IMG/VR virus record: IMGVR_UViG_3300010883_028422
Span: 1 to 64,000 of that record
Length of the DNA: 64,000 nucleotides
DNA from: a virus
Reading direction: 5' to 3' (one strand)
Shown here: piece after piece, positions 1 to 10,014 of the stretch
Layout of the letters: the number at the start of each line of letters is the position of its first letter
Numbering within the stretch: the first letter of the stretch is position 1
Made by a program: the position numbers and the translations under genes
The notes under the pieces: generated by a model
The model's input: only the letters and a program-made list of their open reading frames with translations
The model's database searches: none
What the model was told of the DNA's origin: nothing

Positions 1-3000
1 CAAGCCCTGAAAGATCATGGAAACATTCGCCCCTCAGGTCTTCAGCATTCTAAGTTTTTCTCCAACAACCAAGGGTGGATTCCCAATGACCTTGCTCACG
101 TCTCCTGGAACGCCACGTTGGAAAGCATATTTAAAGTTATTTTGGGCACAGCGGAAAGCGAGGGCTCTATCGGTGCTCGCATTGATAGTTTAACTGCCGA
201 AGACTTCATTGGCTTTAGACATTATATTGACGAGCTAGAGAGAGTGTTCTATAAAGCAACCACTGAGGAGGGCTTTAATGAGCAATTTACATCTTTAGAG
301 GAGGTCAAATCAATATATATTATGGCTAGAGAGACGGCGTATATGCTCGCAGTGCTTCGAGTTTCTGGCGCAAAAAGAGTTTCGTTTGGCCTCGGAATTT
401 CTTCTGATATAGAATATAAACTAACTTCTGTTGGCAGGGAGATTGACAATGCTGATGGCTTTCTAAAGCAAGTTGATGCTGATGGCAAATTATTGCCCAA
501 AGAGGAGCGTCTTGGTAGCTTGCTCGAACACTCAAAGACTAATCCGATTTTTAATGGTCGTGGGAATGCGCATGGATTGACAGATGACATGGGTTATGAC
601 AGTCCTTATTCTCAAATAGGTGAAACCGGTGGCCAACTTGGTGTAAAGGCAAATCGCGGAAGCTTGGCTGGTGGCACACCTAGCGAAAGTGTTGACTGGT
701 TTTTGTCGTTAGAGGTTGTATTTTATGAAAGAATAAGGATCGCAGTTTCGCGGTTTTTCTTAGGTAATCCGCACGATGGTCACTTTGAAGATTTTCTTAT
801 TTCGATGTCTATGCTGACAAGAGTACATGGCCCGGAAGAGGTGCTTAATGTTGTGACGCCCGCCGGCCGCTGGATGAACGAGGCCGAATCTAGAAAAGTT
901 GTGCTGGATATGATGGGGCCAGGCACTCTTGGTAAGCTTAGGAATAATTTTATTGATAATTTTATCGCCATGTTTACCTCAAGGCTTGATAGGTTGCCCG
1001 CAGAGGCAAAGGAGGCCGCCCTGGCAGACCTTAAAGAATTGTTAGAAACAGCGCGTCTTGGGGCTGCTGCAGAATCTGGGCATGTTGACAATTTGTTTGA
1101 TTCAATCAGGGGCTTGCTCGGAAAAGCGCATATGGCTCCGCCTTCTGATGCCTATGCAGAGCCTGTGCTGTTATTTAAAAATGGTTCATGGAAATACTTG
1201 GAGTTAGGTGAGCATGAGTCTTATAACTGGGCAAGTGGGCATCAAAAGTATATTAGAGATAATTTTTCGGAAACTGCATTTACTGGAAACTCAGGTCAGC
1301 CTACGCCGGCACGTCCTGTAATTAAAAACCAGGATGGCTCGATTGCCGAGGATCTGGACATCGGTGGGCATGGTACGGATAGTCGAATTATGGACTTAAG
1401 TGGGCTTTACGGCAACTCAGGAGAACAGTGGGCTGTTTGGGGAAATTTTGAGCTGATAGAGTATAGGGCCCTACGATTTATAGATGATGCCTATGAAGAA
1501 AAGATTGCTGATGATCGGCACGGCGTCGTCATGCTTATAGACCGTACGTTTCAATTTCATATTGCCAATGATGGTGTAGTGCTGTATGATGGGCATCAGA
1601 GCTACTTTCTTAGGACTCATATAGAAATAAACAGGAAGATGGGGAAGATCCAACGTATTTTGTTTGACTGGAACCACGCCATCATGAACGGCGACGAGAC
1701 AATCGAAGCGCCGCCCGCGAGCATAGCTGATGAATTAACGGGACTTTTTAAATTAATATCTGAATCATCTAAACATTTTAGATGGTTATATGACCATGGA
1801 TATATATCAAAAAATCAATACCTATTCTATCTTGATGAAGTATATATTTTCTCAAATAATATAGTTAGGCTGGAGAAGGTGGGCGTTCATATACCTCCCG
1901 AGGTTAAAGTGCTTGATGATACCGGCAAGCTCGGGAGTCTTTTTGCTATAACTCCAGAGGAGATAGCTGGCATAATATCTAAAGAGGAGCTGGCGAGAGG
2001 GGGTTATTGGGAAAGAGGCATCTTCTTGGGCAAAGTAAAGAATGGCGGCGCTGATCTAGACTTTGCAGGTGTCAAAGGAAGGGACCGCGGCGGGTATACA
2101 GGGTTGAGCACCGAGATTAATGAAGCTCGAAAGACTAATGATCTTTTTTCAGAACGCACCAGGGGCGCTAGATCGGGCGAGCCTGGTGGTGATATTGATG
2201 ATTTAGTTCGTGTTACTGATGATCTTGGTGAGCCGACACCAACCCCCGTAGAGTGGCTTAATCCACCTGATGCTCCTAACCCTAGAACACCTACGAGAAA
2301 TGCTGATGATCCTAGCGACCCAATGCATGGGAGATTGACGGCCGAGGGGGCTGCTTATAGTAAGTCAAGCGCCCAATTACCAAGTTTTCTTGATTACCCA
2401 GACCCCAAAGGGTTTGAGGGCGCGTATGTTTTATTCGGAAATAACCCCCTTGGTGATAAACTAATTTGGTACAGCGTTGTCCCTCCAGAAAATATACGAG
2501 AAGCATATGCCGATAGAGTATTGGCTGGTCCGCTAATCATTGACTTTAAAGAGGTTGGTCCTAGTAGGGTGCGGGTGGCTATATATTCGGGAAGTAAGCC
2601 CACCGAAGCTGCTCCGGACCCCAAAATGGTTAGGGTCTATTGGAAAGACGCACCAACAAATAGATATGCACCAGAGAGCCTGGGGGGGGGCGACCTTGAT
2701 TCATTTTTAAAAACCCTTTCTCATGAAAATTTTTCGGGCCCATATAAAGGTGTTGATAATGCTCTTGCTGATGCGGGGATAAGCTCGGCTAGAATTCCGG
2801 AGCCGGACGTTCCAGAGCCGCCTGCCGAAGGAATGGTGGTTTCGCTACATACGCTTGCATCAGAAAGGGTTGTTAGTTTGAATAAGTTGGTAGAGCATAT
2901 AGATGATGGCTTGCTGGATGCATCCGGAATGACTGATGGGCAAAAAACATATTATAAGGTTCTGAAGGGAATAACTGGCGATGCAGGGGGAGAGGCCGGC

Positions 3001-6000
3001 TTATTTAAATCTTCAGATGGGTTGTATTATGTGCAATATGATAATGGACCAATAATCGTTGTTGGAGCGGAAGCCGGAGGGCTTGAGAACCTTCGGGGTA
3101 TTGCGAGCGCTTTGGACAACATTCATTTTAGAATTACTGATGGAAACCTGCAGGTGTCTGGAAAGGCAGGTTCTTCTGCGGATGACTTTTCTCCATTATC
3201 TAACACAGGCAATGTTAGGTTCAGTGATCTTCTCTCCGGAGTGCTGGATGAGTCCAGCAGGCCTGTAGGATCTACGCAAGTATCACTTCCTATCCCGCTA
3301 AAAAATATTGATAGAGGAACTTTAGATAATATTAGTGCAGGAGTATTGGACGAGCTGCTCAGGCTAAACCCTGATATTCATGTTGCGAGAAAGAACGCGA
3401 TATATAATGGAGAAGATAATCTTGAAAGTTTTGATATAGTGTTTTTCGTACGTGAGGGTGGGGAAGAAGTTCTTATTGATCTTGGAAATCTTCCTGCAGA
3501 TGCTATTGATGCTTTTGCGCATAAGCTTTTGGGTAAGCCAAAAGTTGGAGCGGAAGCTGGGGAGGCATTTGATGATAGCATGCGCTTTGTAAAGAGCCAT
3601 TGGGAAGGCTTGTTAGATGACTCAATTGAGGCTGAGCGTGCGCATGCGAAAGCATCAGAGGGCGGAGCCGCAATTTCAAAATATAGGTTGGGAGACGAAG
3701 TTGTTGATTCGGATGGTAAAAAAGCTGTAGTTATAAAGGTTCATGGCGGGAAAGGCTCTCCAGGTCAGCAGCTTGCCGTTCGGTATGAAGATGGCACTCA
3801 AAAGATTATTGATGATGTTTCTTCGCTAAAGTTTAAAGGTGAATCGGAAGTAAGGACCGCTGTAGATGAGTCTGTTCCGGATTTGCTTAGACATAGAAGT
3901 ACTGCTGATTATCAAAATATAGTTGATAATTATCGCTTAACAACAACAATAACTTTTAATACAGGCTTGTTTGATGAGTCAGAAGGCACGCTGCTTCTTC
4001 GCCCGAATATATTAAAGAATGCAGGCTTTGAGGGTACGCCGGGTACTGATAGGTTCCCGAGACTAATTCCGCATCTTCAGGATGAAGAGATTTTTGGAAG
4101 TAAGTATTCGGGCGAGTCTGTGGTTGCCGTCTGGATTGATGATGGCCCGCTACCAGCTATGTTCGTTCTCCGCAAGACTGAGGGTTCAAATGGTTTGGAC
4201 CCACATGATGGAGACTACAGAAGCCCGCTTCGTATTGTTTCAGAAGGAACGGCTGATACAGACATTAGGTTTGCAAAATCAGAGACTGCGCCGGAAGCCA
4301 CGGTGAAGCGTCGTACGGGAATTGAATTGCAGGCTATAACTCCAGAGGGAAGGGACGGAAATTCTTATGAGTTAGATTTATTTATGACGGGCATGGGGAC
4401 CCGAGGTCCCGCTGTAAGTCGGGTTGATGGCGTGGCCGCCACATTAAGGCCTCTTGCTAGCGGAGAGGATGACCCATTTAGAACTTTTACTATGGCTGCA
4501 AAAAATCAGTATATAGCAGACGCAGAAGAGGGAAGCTTGGTTAGGCTTAGAAATCTTAATCATGAGACACAAAGAGCGGTATTGGAGCAGGCAAAAGCTT
4601 TGGGGCTCGAGCAGAGTGTGGCCACATTAAGAAGTAATGGCGTTAGTGACGGCAAGATTAGAATGCTTTTGATTAGAGATTCTGAGCTTGGAGTAGCCCC
4701 GAACGGACAGGTATTCGATTTATGGTCAGAATTGTTGGATTTGGAGGATGGTCACCTTATAGTTGCTGTTGATGGTATAAAGTTTACAACCCATCCCCGT
4801 TCTAGTCACTCAAGACAATTCACATTTGTATGGAACGCAAGAACCCCTGTGCATCGCGGAATTGGAGAGATTGATTTGTCAACAGCTGAGTTGCGTGCAG
4901 CGCCATCTAAATGGGATGAGCCTTTGTCCTACTGGGATGAGGGCCAGCCTGTAATAATAGCCAGCCCTGATGCTACTCCAGAGGGCGTAACTACAGTTAG
5001 AAATATCAAAGGATTAGCTGACTTTTTAGATTCCGCAACTGATAGTGCAGATGGCGTAAAGAAGCATACGTCTATAGTTGGCAGGAAGCCCGCGCAGGGT
5101 GAAGAGGTTAGGGTAACATTTAATGAGCCATATGAGCCTCCAAGGCGCTATACTCATAGTTATGACGGAACCTCATTGGGTCCAGATAAGTTGGGTAAGG
5201 TTTCTTATTTAGACGGAGTTTTTTACGGTATAGAGCCTCTCGATACTGATGGTGGATATAGGGCTTTTCTCAAAACATCTGAGCTTGATGCGGATGGTGA
5301 CGAGGTGGTGAGGATAATTCGTAATAAATATATTAAAGATTATAGCACTGCAAGCAATGTCTTGAGGGCTACCGATAACATCTTTCCTCACTTAGAAGAT
5401 CCAGATGCGGATAAGCTCAAAGAGCTTTGTAGTATTTTAATAACGATAAAAGATCAATTGGCCGGGAATGATGCTGTAAGAATAAATGATCCTTTCTTTA
5501 AAAAATTATTCGATAAGGCTACGAGTAAAAGATTTGCAACATTAAGCAGCTATATTGATGATAACTCTTTAAAAAATACAGCATTGGCCAAGAAGTCTTT
5601 GGAAGATACGATTGGCTCTATAGAGGTTGTTGAGGAAACAAGGGGTCTTAGCTCATTAGTCATCAGAGCTGGTAAGAATAAGTATATCAAGGTTGGCGTA
5701 GAAGTCATGTCTGACGGTGGATATAGGATTTATGGATTTCAAACATCAACTGATGGAGTAAATTTTGAAAATTTAAGTGCTGCTGTTGACATATCTGCGC
5801 TAAAAAGTCTAAAGGGGTTTGGAGCAACGCCTTCAACTGCTCATGTTGCTCGTAATCAAGCGCAGTATCTTGGAGTAGTATCTACTCCGGGTAATGTTCG
5901 CTCAATAATAACCAATCCCAATAACAACACTATACAGGTTGAGGTGGTAGAAGCAGGGCAGGTATATGTTTACAAAATATTGGGTAGTGGTGATAGTGAG

Positions 6001-9000
6001 ACCTTAGAGGGGACTCCTGCAGCAATACTCGGTAGGGCAATTGGGGACAGTTCTGTTCTTGGAGTTCCGCCAAGACTGGGGTCTGGAGACGTTATAAGAT
6101 ATAGAACGTCATCAGTAAGATCTCATATGAATATAGATGCAATATTTATAACAAATCAGAGGGGCGCGGCAGCTGGAGATATAAACTACTGGTATCAGGG
6201 TTCTAGGGCGGGAGCAGATTGGACAGACGAGGCCGCGCTAATTGGGCCAAAGAATACATATGTTGTTGGTGGAATTGCAGGTGGAGGGGTAAAGGGCCAC
6301 GTTGATTTTGTAAGTGAATTTTTTGACAACCTTCCAGAGGGTCATGGGCCTAATCCGTTTTATATTAACAATGGTCAAGGCCTGATGCATAGGACTAGGT
6401 ATGGTAAAGATGGCCGCTTGGTATCTGAATATGTATCTAGTATTTCGCAAGGCCCATCGGAGTCTGTAGGCGTGCCCGCCCCCTATGTTGATTTTGTATG
6501 GCCGCAAGCTCCAACCAGAAGGCAGCTTGATCTTTTGTCAGAAGAGTTAGCTGCGATGTGTGTAGACTGCAAAAAGGGCACCTATATACCTGGATATGGT
6601 ACAGTTGAAGAAGTAAGGTACGACCCCAGCAAGCAGTATATAGTGTCAATTTCCTTTAGAAGGCCGCTCGAAGGCGTGATTGATAGTGGTGGAAACACAA
6701 AAGACTATATTACAGAGCATATTCCAGTAGAGGTCCTTAGGGGCAGGGACACCGGCATGGACGTATTAAAGGCGCTGGTTACAGCGGATGGGACTCAGGC
6801 CCAGGCTGTAGGCGCGTTTATTGACCAAGTAACAGACGTTTTTAAGAGATACCAAGATCTTGGCATAAGGCCTGTGGATAATAAAAGGATTAAAATTTAT
6901 TTTGATAATGAAACAGGTGCGCTAAGAAATACCAACTCCAATGATGCCGTAGAGTTAGTGATAAATCTTGGCCTGCCAAGAATGGACTCTTTGGGCAAAA
7001 ATATAGATTATTATGACCAAACTATGGCAATGGTATTAGATCTGCTTCAATTTAAAAACCAGAGACTTGCTGAAGCAGAGCAGAAGATTAAGCAGGTTGC
7101 TGCATTAGCTAACTTGTTACAGCAGCGCGTAGCGAGAAAGGGCGAGGCCTATTTAGATATAGACCCTAATCTGGCCAAACTCCCGGGCGTAAGAGATGTT
7201 GGCTATAATAAACTTCCAAAAAGGCCGTCATCTATTGATTCTGCTCCATTTGCAACAAAAGAGGAGGCCGTATGGAAGATGATTTACGCCAAAAGAGGAG
7301 AGAGCGGAGGACCTGGCTTTATTGCTTTGTTGCAAGAGATAGGCTATCATCCATCTTCTAATAATTACGGAATGACATTCCAGACTGAATTTTTAGCAAT
7401 TCAAAGGCTTGGTGAATCTCTAACCGAATTGTATACGCCCAAAGGAAGAGAGCCTGGGTGGCAGGCCGGGTTGGATCATAGAGACAATATTGCAACGTTA
7501 TTTTCAAAGGAAGGAATGTTTGGAACAAGGGCTTTAAACCCCCCAGTTGACCCTGGCAACCCACTTAATTTTCAGCCTATGAGTAAAGTCAAGAGTACTG
7601 AGGCGTATGTGGACGGAATAACGGATTTTGAGCAGGCTTATGTAGCTATGAGGAACTTAGCCCTTGATTTGGATAGAGAAATTTCAAATAGAATAAAGGA
7701 TGAAGTTTTAAGGGCAGCAGGTAAGTCACTCAGAAAGATGGTTTCTGGAGATGACCCGGGTAATGTTCTTGCAAGAGAATTTTTATTGCACAATACACAT
7801 CTAAAGCCAGAAACGAAGTCTGGGCTCGGGAAAAACTATCAGGAGGCTGCAAAGAAGGCTGCAAAAGAGCGTAGCCGTTTACTCTCAGGAAATTTAAAAT
7901 ATCACACCGATCTTGACTCTCCAGTGCCGGGTTTTTCGGCTCGCATTCAGGCTGCACAAAGAGGTGGCAGAACCGATGAGGGTGTCCCGCAACTCCAAGG
8001 TGAATGGACTAGCTTGGCGAATAAGCCAATAAAGGCTTCGTACTTTTTTATGGATCATATTAGAAATGGTACTCATAGATGGATGATGGATGATTTAAAA
8101 ATACCGGTCATGAGTGAACTTGCCGGATCTGGAATGCCTCCAGAGGTAGGAGCCCCTTTCCACCTGGGAGGGCCCTTTAGCCCATGGGCTCTTGTGGGGC
8201 TACCATCACTAATGAGATATCCTGGAGCGAGTGTTGATAGGGTAAATGATCTTGGAAAAAGCCGCTGGTGGATGGGAGGAGGCCCGGCCGGCGAAGGAGT
8301 GGCAGCTGGGGTGCCACGATTGGCGTTTGGTCCAAAAAGAAAAATATTTACAACGTCTGATGGTCTTGCTAAATCTCGATTTATAAGGCTTATTGGCGCG
8401 ATGGACGAAGGTGCTTTGAGCCTCAAGGGGTGGGATGACCTCTATTGGAATGCCGGCAGGGCCAAGCAGTCGATCATGATTATCACCGGGCTTGTTCATA
8501 ATGTTATTGCGAATTTTACATCAGCAATGTCGGCTGTTATTGTGCGTGGTGGAGGATTTTGGATTAACCACTCATCCGCCAAGTCAATTTACAAGTTTTG
8601 GGAAGTGGGCAACGAGAAGGGTGCACTTAAGCTTCTTAAAGGAGCAGGAGGTTTGTGGGGGCTTTTATGCTTTGTTGACCTGTTAGACCATGTCATCGAA
8701 GGCACAACGGGGCATAATATAATCCCCGGGCACGCAGGAACTCCTTTTCGTACTTTACACCACATGACTCATACAGAGGGTGGTGGGCTAAAGACTGAGG
8801 GCACTTTACCTGTTGGAGATTTATATGAATTTTATAAAAAATATATAGAGTCTATGCCGGTTTGTGCAAATGACGTATTTCAATGGGCCAGTAATGATAT
8901 TGTATTAAAGAACATACACAGGCAGAAGGAAATGATGTCTGGTGACCCAGAGTTTACTAAACAGATTCACCAACTGGTTCATGACTTTGTTATGAAGGGC

Positions 9001-9954
9001 ATACATACCGATAAGGGAGGAAGGCAGTCCGATCCGGATAAATGTTATTTTTCACATATATCGTCTGGTACGAATTGGGCAGAAGAAGGCTTGACATCAT
9101 TGCTCCTCTCCTCAACTGGTTTTGCTCCAAACTTAGATCTTCACAGGGGGATGAGGGAGGAGACGGAATGGTGGATGGAGGATTCTGTCGGAGGCGCTCC
9201 AACAGAAGATGAGATTGTTGAGTTTATTTCTGATGCATTGTTAGCAGATACAATTAGAAAGGCATATGGCGAAGAAGGAACATGGTCGCAGATGGGAGAG
9301 GAGGGCCTGGTGGTATATGATGAAGATATTGCGGGTTGGCATAGCGAGATGGCTAGATATAGGGCGGGCATTGAGAATCCAGATGGTACCTTTAATAATA
9401 AATTAAGTCAATGCGATGCGAAGAGGATTAGGCATGAAGAAACTGGGACTGGAACGTTTAATCCATCTACAGAATGTCAGGGTGATGAGAGTACAACTTT
9501 ATACTATCATTTCCAAGCCGAAGAAAGTGATAAGGGCGAAGAAGGTAATGAGAGCCATCCAACCGGGCTTACTACAACTGCACATGATGAGTTGATGATA
9601 CAGATTGATGTACTAGCAGCAGGATTGGATAGTTTGGTCAAAGAATACGATAAGCAGTTTGACGATAACAGGGGTCTGGCCGCAAGGTATACAGATGGAG
9701 ATCTTTTTGAAACATTTAAAAATGTAACATGGGACCTCATTGCGAGTCATGATTCGGGTAGCGTAAAGGATAGAGCTCTGAAGGATGACTTGTGGTATGG
9801 AAGTTGGGAGTTTGATTTTAAAGACCCTGATAGCGCCACCCCTGCCGCCGACGACGATGATGACTCTTCGGATGATGCCGATAATCGTATACCAGTCAGT
9901 GAGCAAAAGACAATTGAGCCGCTAGATCCTAATTCCAACATCCAAAGACCATAG
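1..9954 (+). CDS. Giant virion-associated protein upstream of the capsid gene (5' end missing)
   Basis: The reading frame is open from base 1 to the TAG/TGA region at 9954, giving 3,317 visible residues. A TTG at 118 is the first possible start in the window but has no Shine-Dalgarno sequence, and the frame continues upstream of it, so the gene almost certainly begins before the window. I recognise no enzyme family. Counting from the TTG at 118, visible features are a small Tudor/KOW-like beta segment near residues 1190-1240 (GDEVVDSDGKK...), two hydrophobic stretches near 2785-2810 and 2835-2862, and a very acidic tail near 3240-3260 (ADDDDDSSDD). Its place just before the capsid genes, its size and its hydrophobic helices fit an inner-head or ejected protein. 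That is inference; a giant virion RNA polymerase was considered, but none of its motifs were found. Confidence 0.75.
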   Translation, partial: QALKDHGNIRPSGLQHSKFFSNNQGWIPNDLAHVSWNATLESIFKVILGTAESEGSIGARIDSLTAEDFIGFRHYIDELERVFYKATTEEGFNEQFTSLEEVKSIYIMARETAYMLAVLRVSGAKRVSFGLGISSDIEYKLTSVGREIDNADGFLKQVDADGKLLPKEERLGSLLEHSKTNPIFNGRGNAHGLTDDMGYDSPYSQIGETGGQLGVKANRGSLAGGTPSESVDWFLSLEVVFYERIRIAVSRFFLGNPHDGHFEDFLISMSMLTRVHGPEEVLNVVTPAGRWMNEAESRKVVLDMMGPGTLGKLRNNFIDNFIAMFTSRLDRLPAEAKEAALADLKELLETARLGAAAESGHVDNLFDSIRGLLGKAHMAPPSDAYAEPVLLFKNGSWKYLELGEHESYNWASGHQKYIRDNFSETAFTGNSGQPTPARPVIKNQDGSIAEDLDIGGHGTDSRIMDLSGLYGNSGEQWAVWGNFELIEYRALRFIDDAYEEKIADDRHGVVMLIDRTFQFHIANDGVVLYDGHQSYFLRTHIEINRKMGKIQRILFDWNHAIMNGDETIEAPPASIADELTGLFKLISESSKHFRWLYDHGYISKNQYLFYLDEVYIFSNNIVRLEKVGVHIPPEVKVLDDTGKLGSLFAITPEEIAGIISKEELARGGYWERGIFLGKVKNGGADLDFAGVKGRDRGGYTGLSTEINEARKTNDLFSERTRGARSGEPGGDIDDLVRVTDDLGEPTPTPVEWLNPPDAPNPRTPTRNADDPSDPMHGRLTAEGAAYSKSSAQLPSFLDYPDPKGFEGAYVLFGNNPLGDKLIWYSVVPPENIREAYADRVLAGPLIIDFKEVGPSRVRVAIYSGSKPTEAAPDPKMVRVYWKDAPTNRYAPESLGGGDLDSFLKTLSHENFSGPYKGVDNALADAGISSARIPEPDVPEPPAEGMVVSLHTLASERVVSLNKLVEHIDDGLLDASGMTDGQKTYYKVLKGITGDAGGEAGLFKSSDGLYYVQYDNGPIIVVGAEAGGLENLRGIASALDNIHFRITDGNLQVSGKAGSSADDFSPLSNTGNVRFSDLLSGVLDESSRPVGSTQVSLPIPLKNIDRGTLDNISAGVLDELLRLNPDIHVARKNAIYNGEDNLESFDIVFFVREGGEEVLIDLGNLPADAIDAFAHKLLGKPKVGAEAGEAFDDSMRFVKSHWEGLLDDSIEAERAHAKASEGGAAISKYRLGDEVVDSDGKKAVVIKVHGGKGSPGQQLAVRYEDGTQKIIDDVSSLKFKGESEVRTAVDESVPDLLRHRSTADYQNIVDNYRLTTTITFNTGLFDESEGTLLLRPNILKNAGFEGTPGTDRFPRLIPHLQDEEIFGSKYSGESVVAVWIDDGPLPAMFVLRKTEGSNGLDPHDGDYRSPLRIVSEGTADTDIRFAKSETAPEATVKRRTGIELQAITPEGRDGNSYELDLFMTGMGTRGPAVSRVDGVAATLRPLASGEDDPFRTFTMAAKNQYIADAEEGSLVRLRNLNHETQRAVLEQAKALGLEQSVATLRSNGVSDGKIRMLLIRDSELGVAPNGQVFDLWSELLDLEDGHLIVAVDGIKFTTHPRSSHSRQFTFVWNARTPVHRGIGEIDLSTAELRAAPSKWDEPLSYWDEGQPVIIASPDATPEGVTTVRNIKGLADFLDSATDSADGVKKHTSIVGRKPAQGEEVRVTFNEPYEPPRRYTHSYDGTSLGPDKLGKVSYLDGVFYGIEPLDTDGGYRAFLKTSELDADGDEVVRIIRNKYIKDYSTASNVLRATDNIFPHLEDPDADKLKELCSILITIKDQLAGNDAVRINDPFFKKLFDKATSKRFATLSSYIDDNSLKNTALAKKSLEDTIGSIEVVEETRGLSSLVIRAGKNKYIKVGVEVMSDGGYRIYGFQTSTDGVNFENLSAAVDISALKSLKGFGATPSTAHVARNQAQYLGVVSTPGNVRSIITNPNNNTIQVEVVEAGQVYVYKILGSGDSETLEGTPAAILGRAIGDSSVLGVPPRLGSGDVIRYRTSSVRSHMNIDAIFITNQRGAAAGDINYWYQGSRAGADWTDEAALIGPKNTYVVGGIAGGGVKGHVDFVSEFFDNLPEGHGPNPFYINNGQGLMHRTRYGKDGRLVSEYVSSISQGPSESVGVPAPYVDFVWPQAPTRRQLDLLSEELAAMCVDCKKGTYIPGYGTVEEVRYDPSKQYIVSISFRRPLEGVIDSGGNTKDYITEHIPVEVLRGRDTGMDVLKALVTADGTQAQAVGAFIDQVTDVFKRYQDLGIRPVDNKRIKIYFDNETGALRNTNSNDAVELVINLGLPRMDSLGKNIDYYDQTMAMVLDLLQFKNQRLAEAEQKIKQVAALANLLQQRVARKGEAYLDIDPNLAKLPGVRDVGYNKLPKRPSSIDSAPFATKEEAVWKMIYAKRGESGGPGFIALLQEIGYHPSSNNYGMTFQTEFLAIQRLGESLTELYTPKGREPGWQAGLDHRDNIATLFSKEGMFGTRALNPPVDPGNPLNFQPMSKVKSTEAYVDGITDFEQAYVAMRNLALDLDREISNRIKDEVLRAAGKSLRKMVSGDDPGNVLAREFLLHNTHLKPETKSGLGKNYQEAAKKAAKERSRLLSGNLKYHTDLDSPVPGFSARIQAAQRGGRTDEGVPQLQGEWTSLANKPIKASYFFMDHIRNGTHRWMMDDLKIPVMSELAGSGMPPEVGAPFHLGGPFSPWALVGLPSLMRYPGASVDRVNDLGKSRWWMGGGPAGEGVAAGVPRLAFGPKRKIFTTSDGLAKSRFIRLIGAMDEGALSLKGWDDLYWNAGRAKQSIMIITGLVHNVIANFTSAMSAVIVRGGGFWINHSSAKSIYKFWEVGNEKGALKLLKGAGGLWGLLCFVDLLDHVIEGTTGHNIIPGHAGTPFRTLHHMTHTEGGGLKTEGTLPVGDLYEFYKKYIESMPVCANDVFQWASNDIVLKNIHRQKEMMSGDPEFTKQIHQLVHDFVMKGIHTDKGGRQSDPDKCYFSHISSGTNWAEEGLTSLLLSSTGFAPNLDLHRGMREETEWWMEDSVGGAPTEDEIVEFISDALLADTIRKAYGEEGTWSQMGEEGLVVYDEDIAGWHSEMARYRAGIENPDGTFNNKLSQCDAKRIRHEETGTGTFNPSTECQGDESTTLYYHFQAEESDKGEEGNESHPTGLTTTAHDELMIQIDVLAAGLDSLVKEYDKQFDDNRGLAARYTDGDLFETFKNVTWDLIASHDSGSVKDRALKDDLWYGSWEFDFKDPDSATPAADDDDDSSDDADNRIPVSEQKTIEPLDPNSNIQRP

Positions 9955-10000
9955 GTTTGATTTATTTATTCTGTTAATTAATATTTATTATGAGTAAGCT

Positions 10001-10014
10001 AGGAGAATGCTTTG
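10001..10014 (+). promoter_or_regulatory. Ribosome binding site that decides a TTG start
   Basis: AGGAGA at 10001-10006 sits 5 bases before a TTG codon at 10012. The nearby ATG at 10007 runs into TGA after one more codon, so TTG is the credible start of the 1,002-residue gene. Confidence 0.6.

Noticed and set aside
118-120. TTG at 118 as start of the giant gene
   Set aside because: No ribosome site is present and the same frame is open back to base 1, so the true start is upstream of the window.
8073-8426. Antisense ORFs such as 8073-8426, 24248-24610, 52434-52823 and 58206-58643 on the minus strand
   Set aside because: All lie inside clear + strand genes, lack ribosome sites and have low-complexity composition that reflects the codons of the genes opposite.
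1-9954. Virion RNA polymerase identity for the giant protein
   Set aside because: I looked for the N4-type motifs (a T/DxxGR box, a catalytic Asp motif, Rx3Kx6-7YG) and saw no convincing set.
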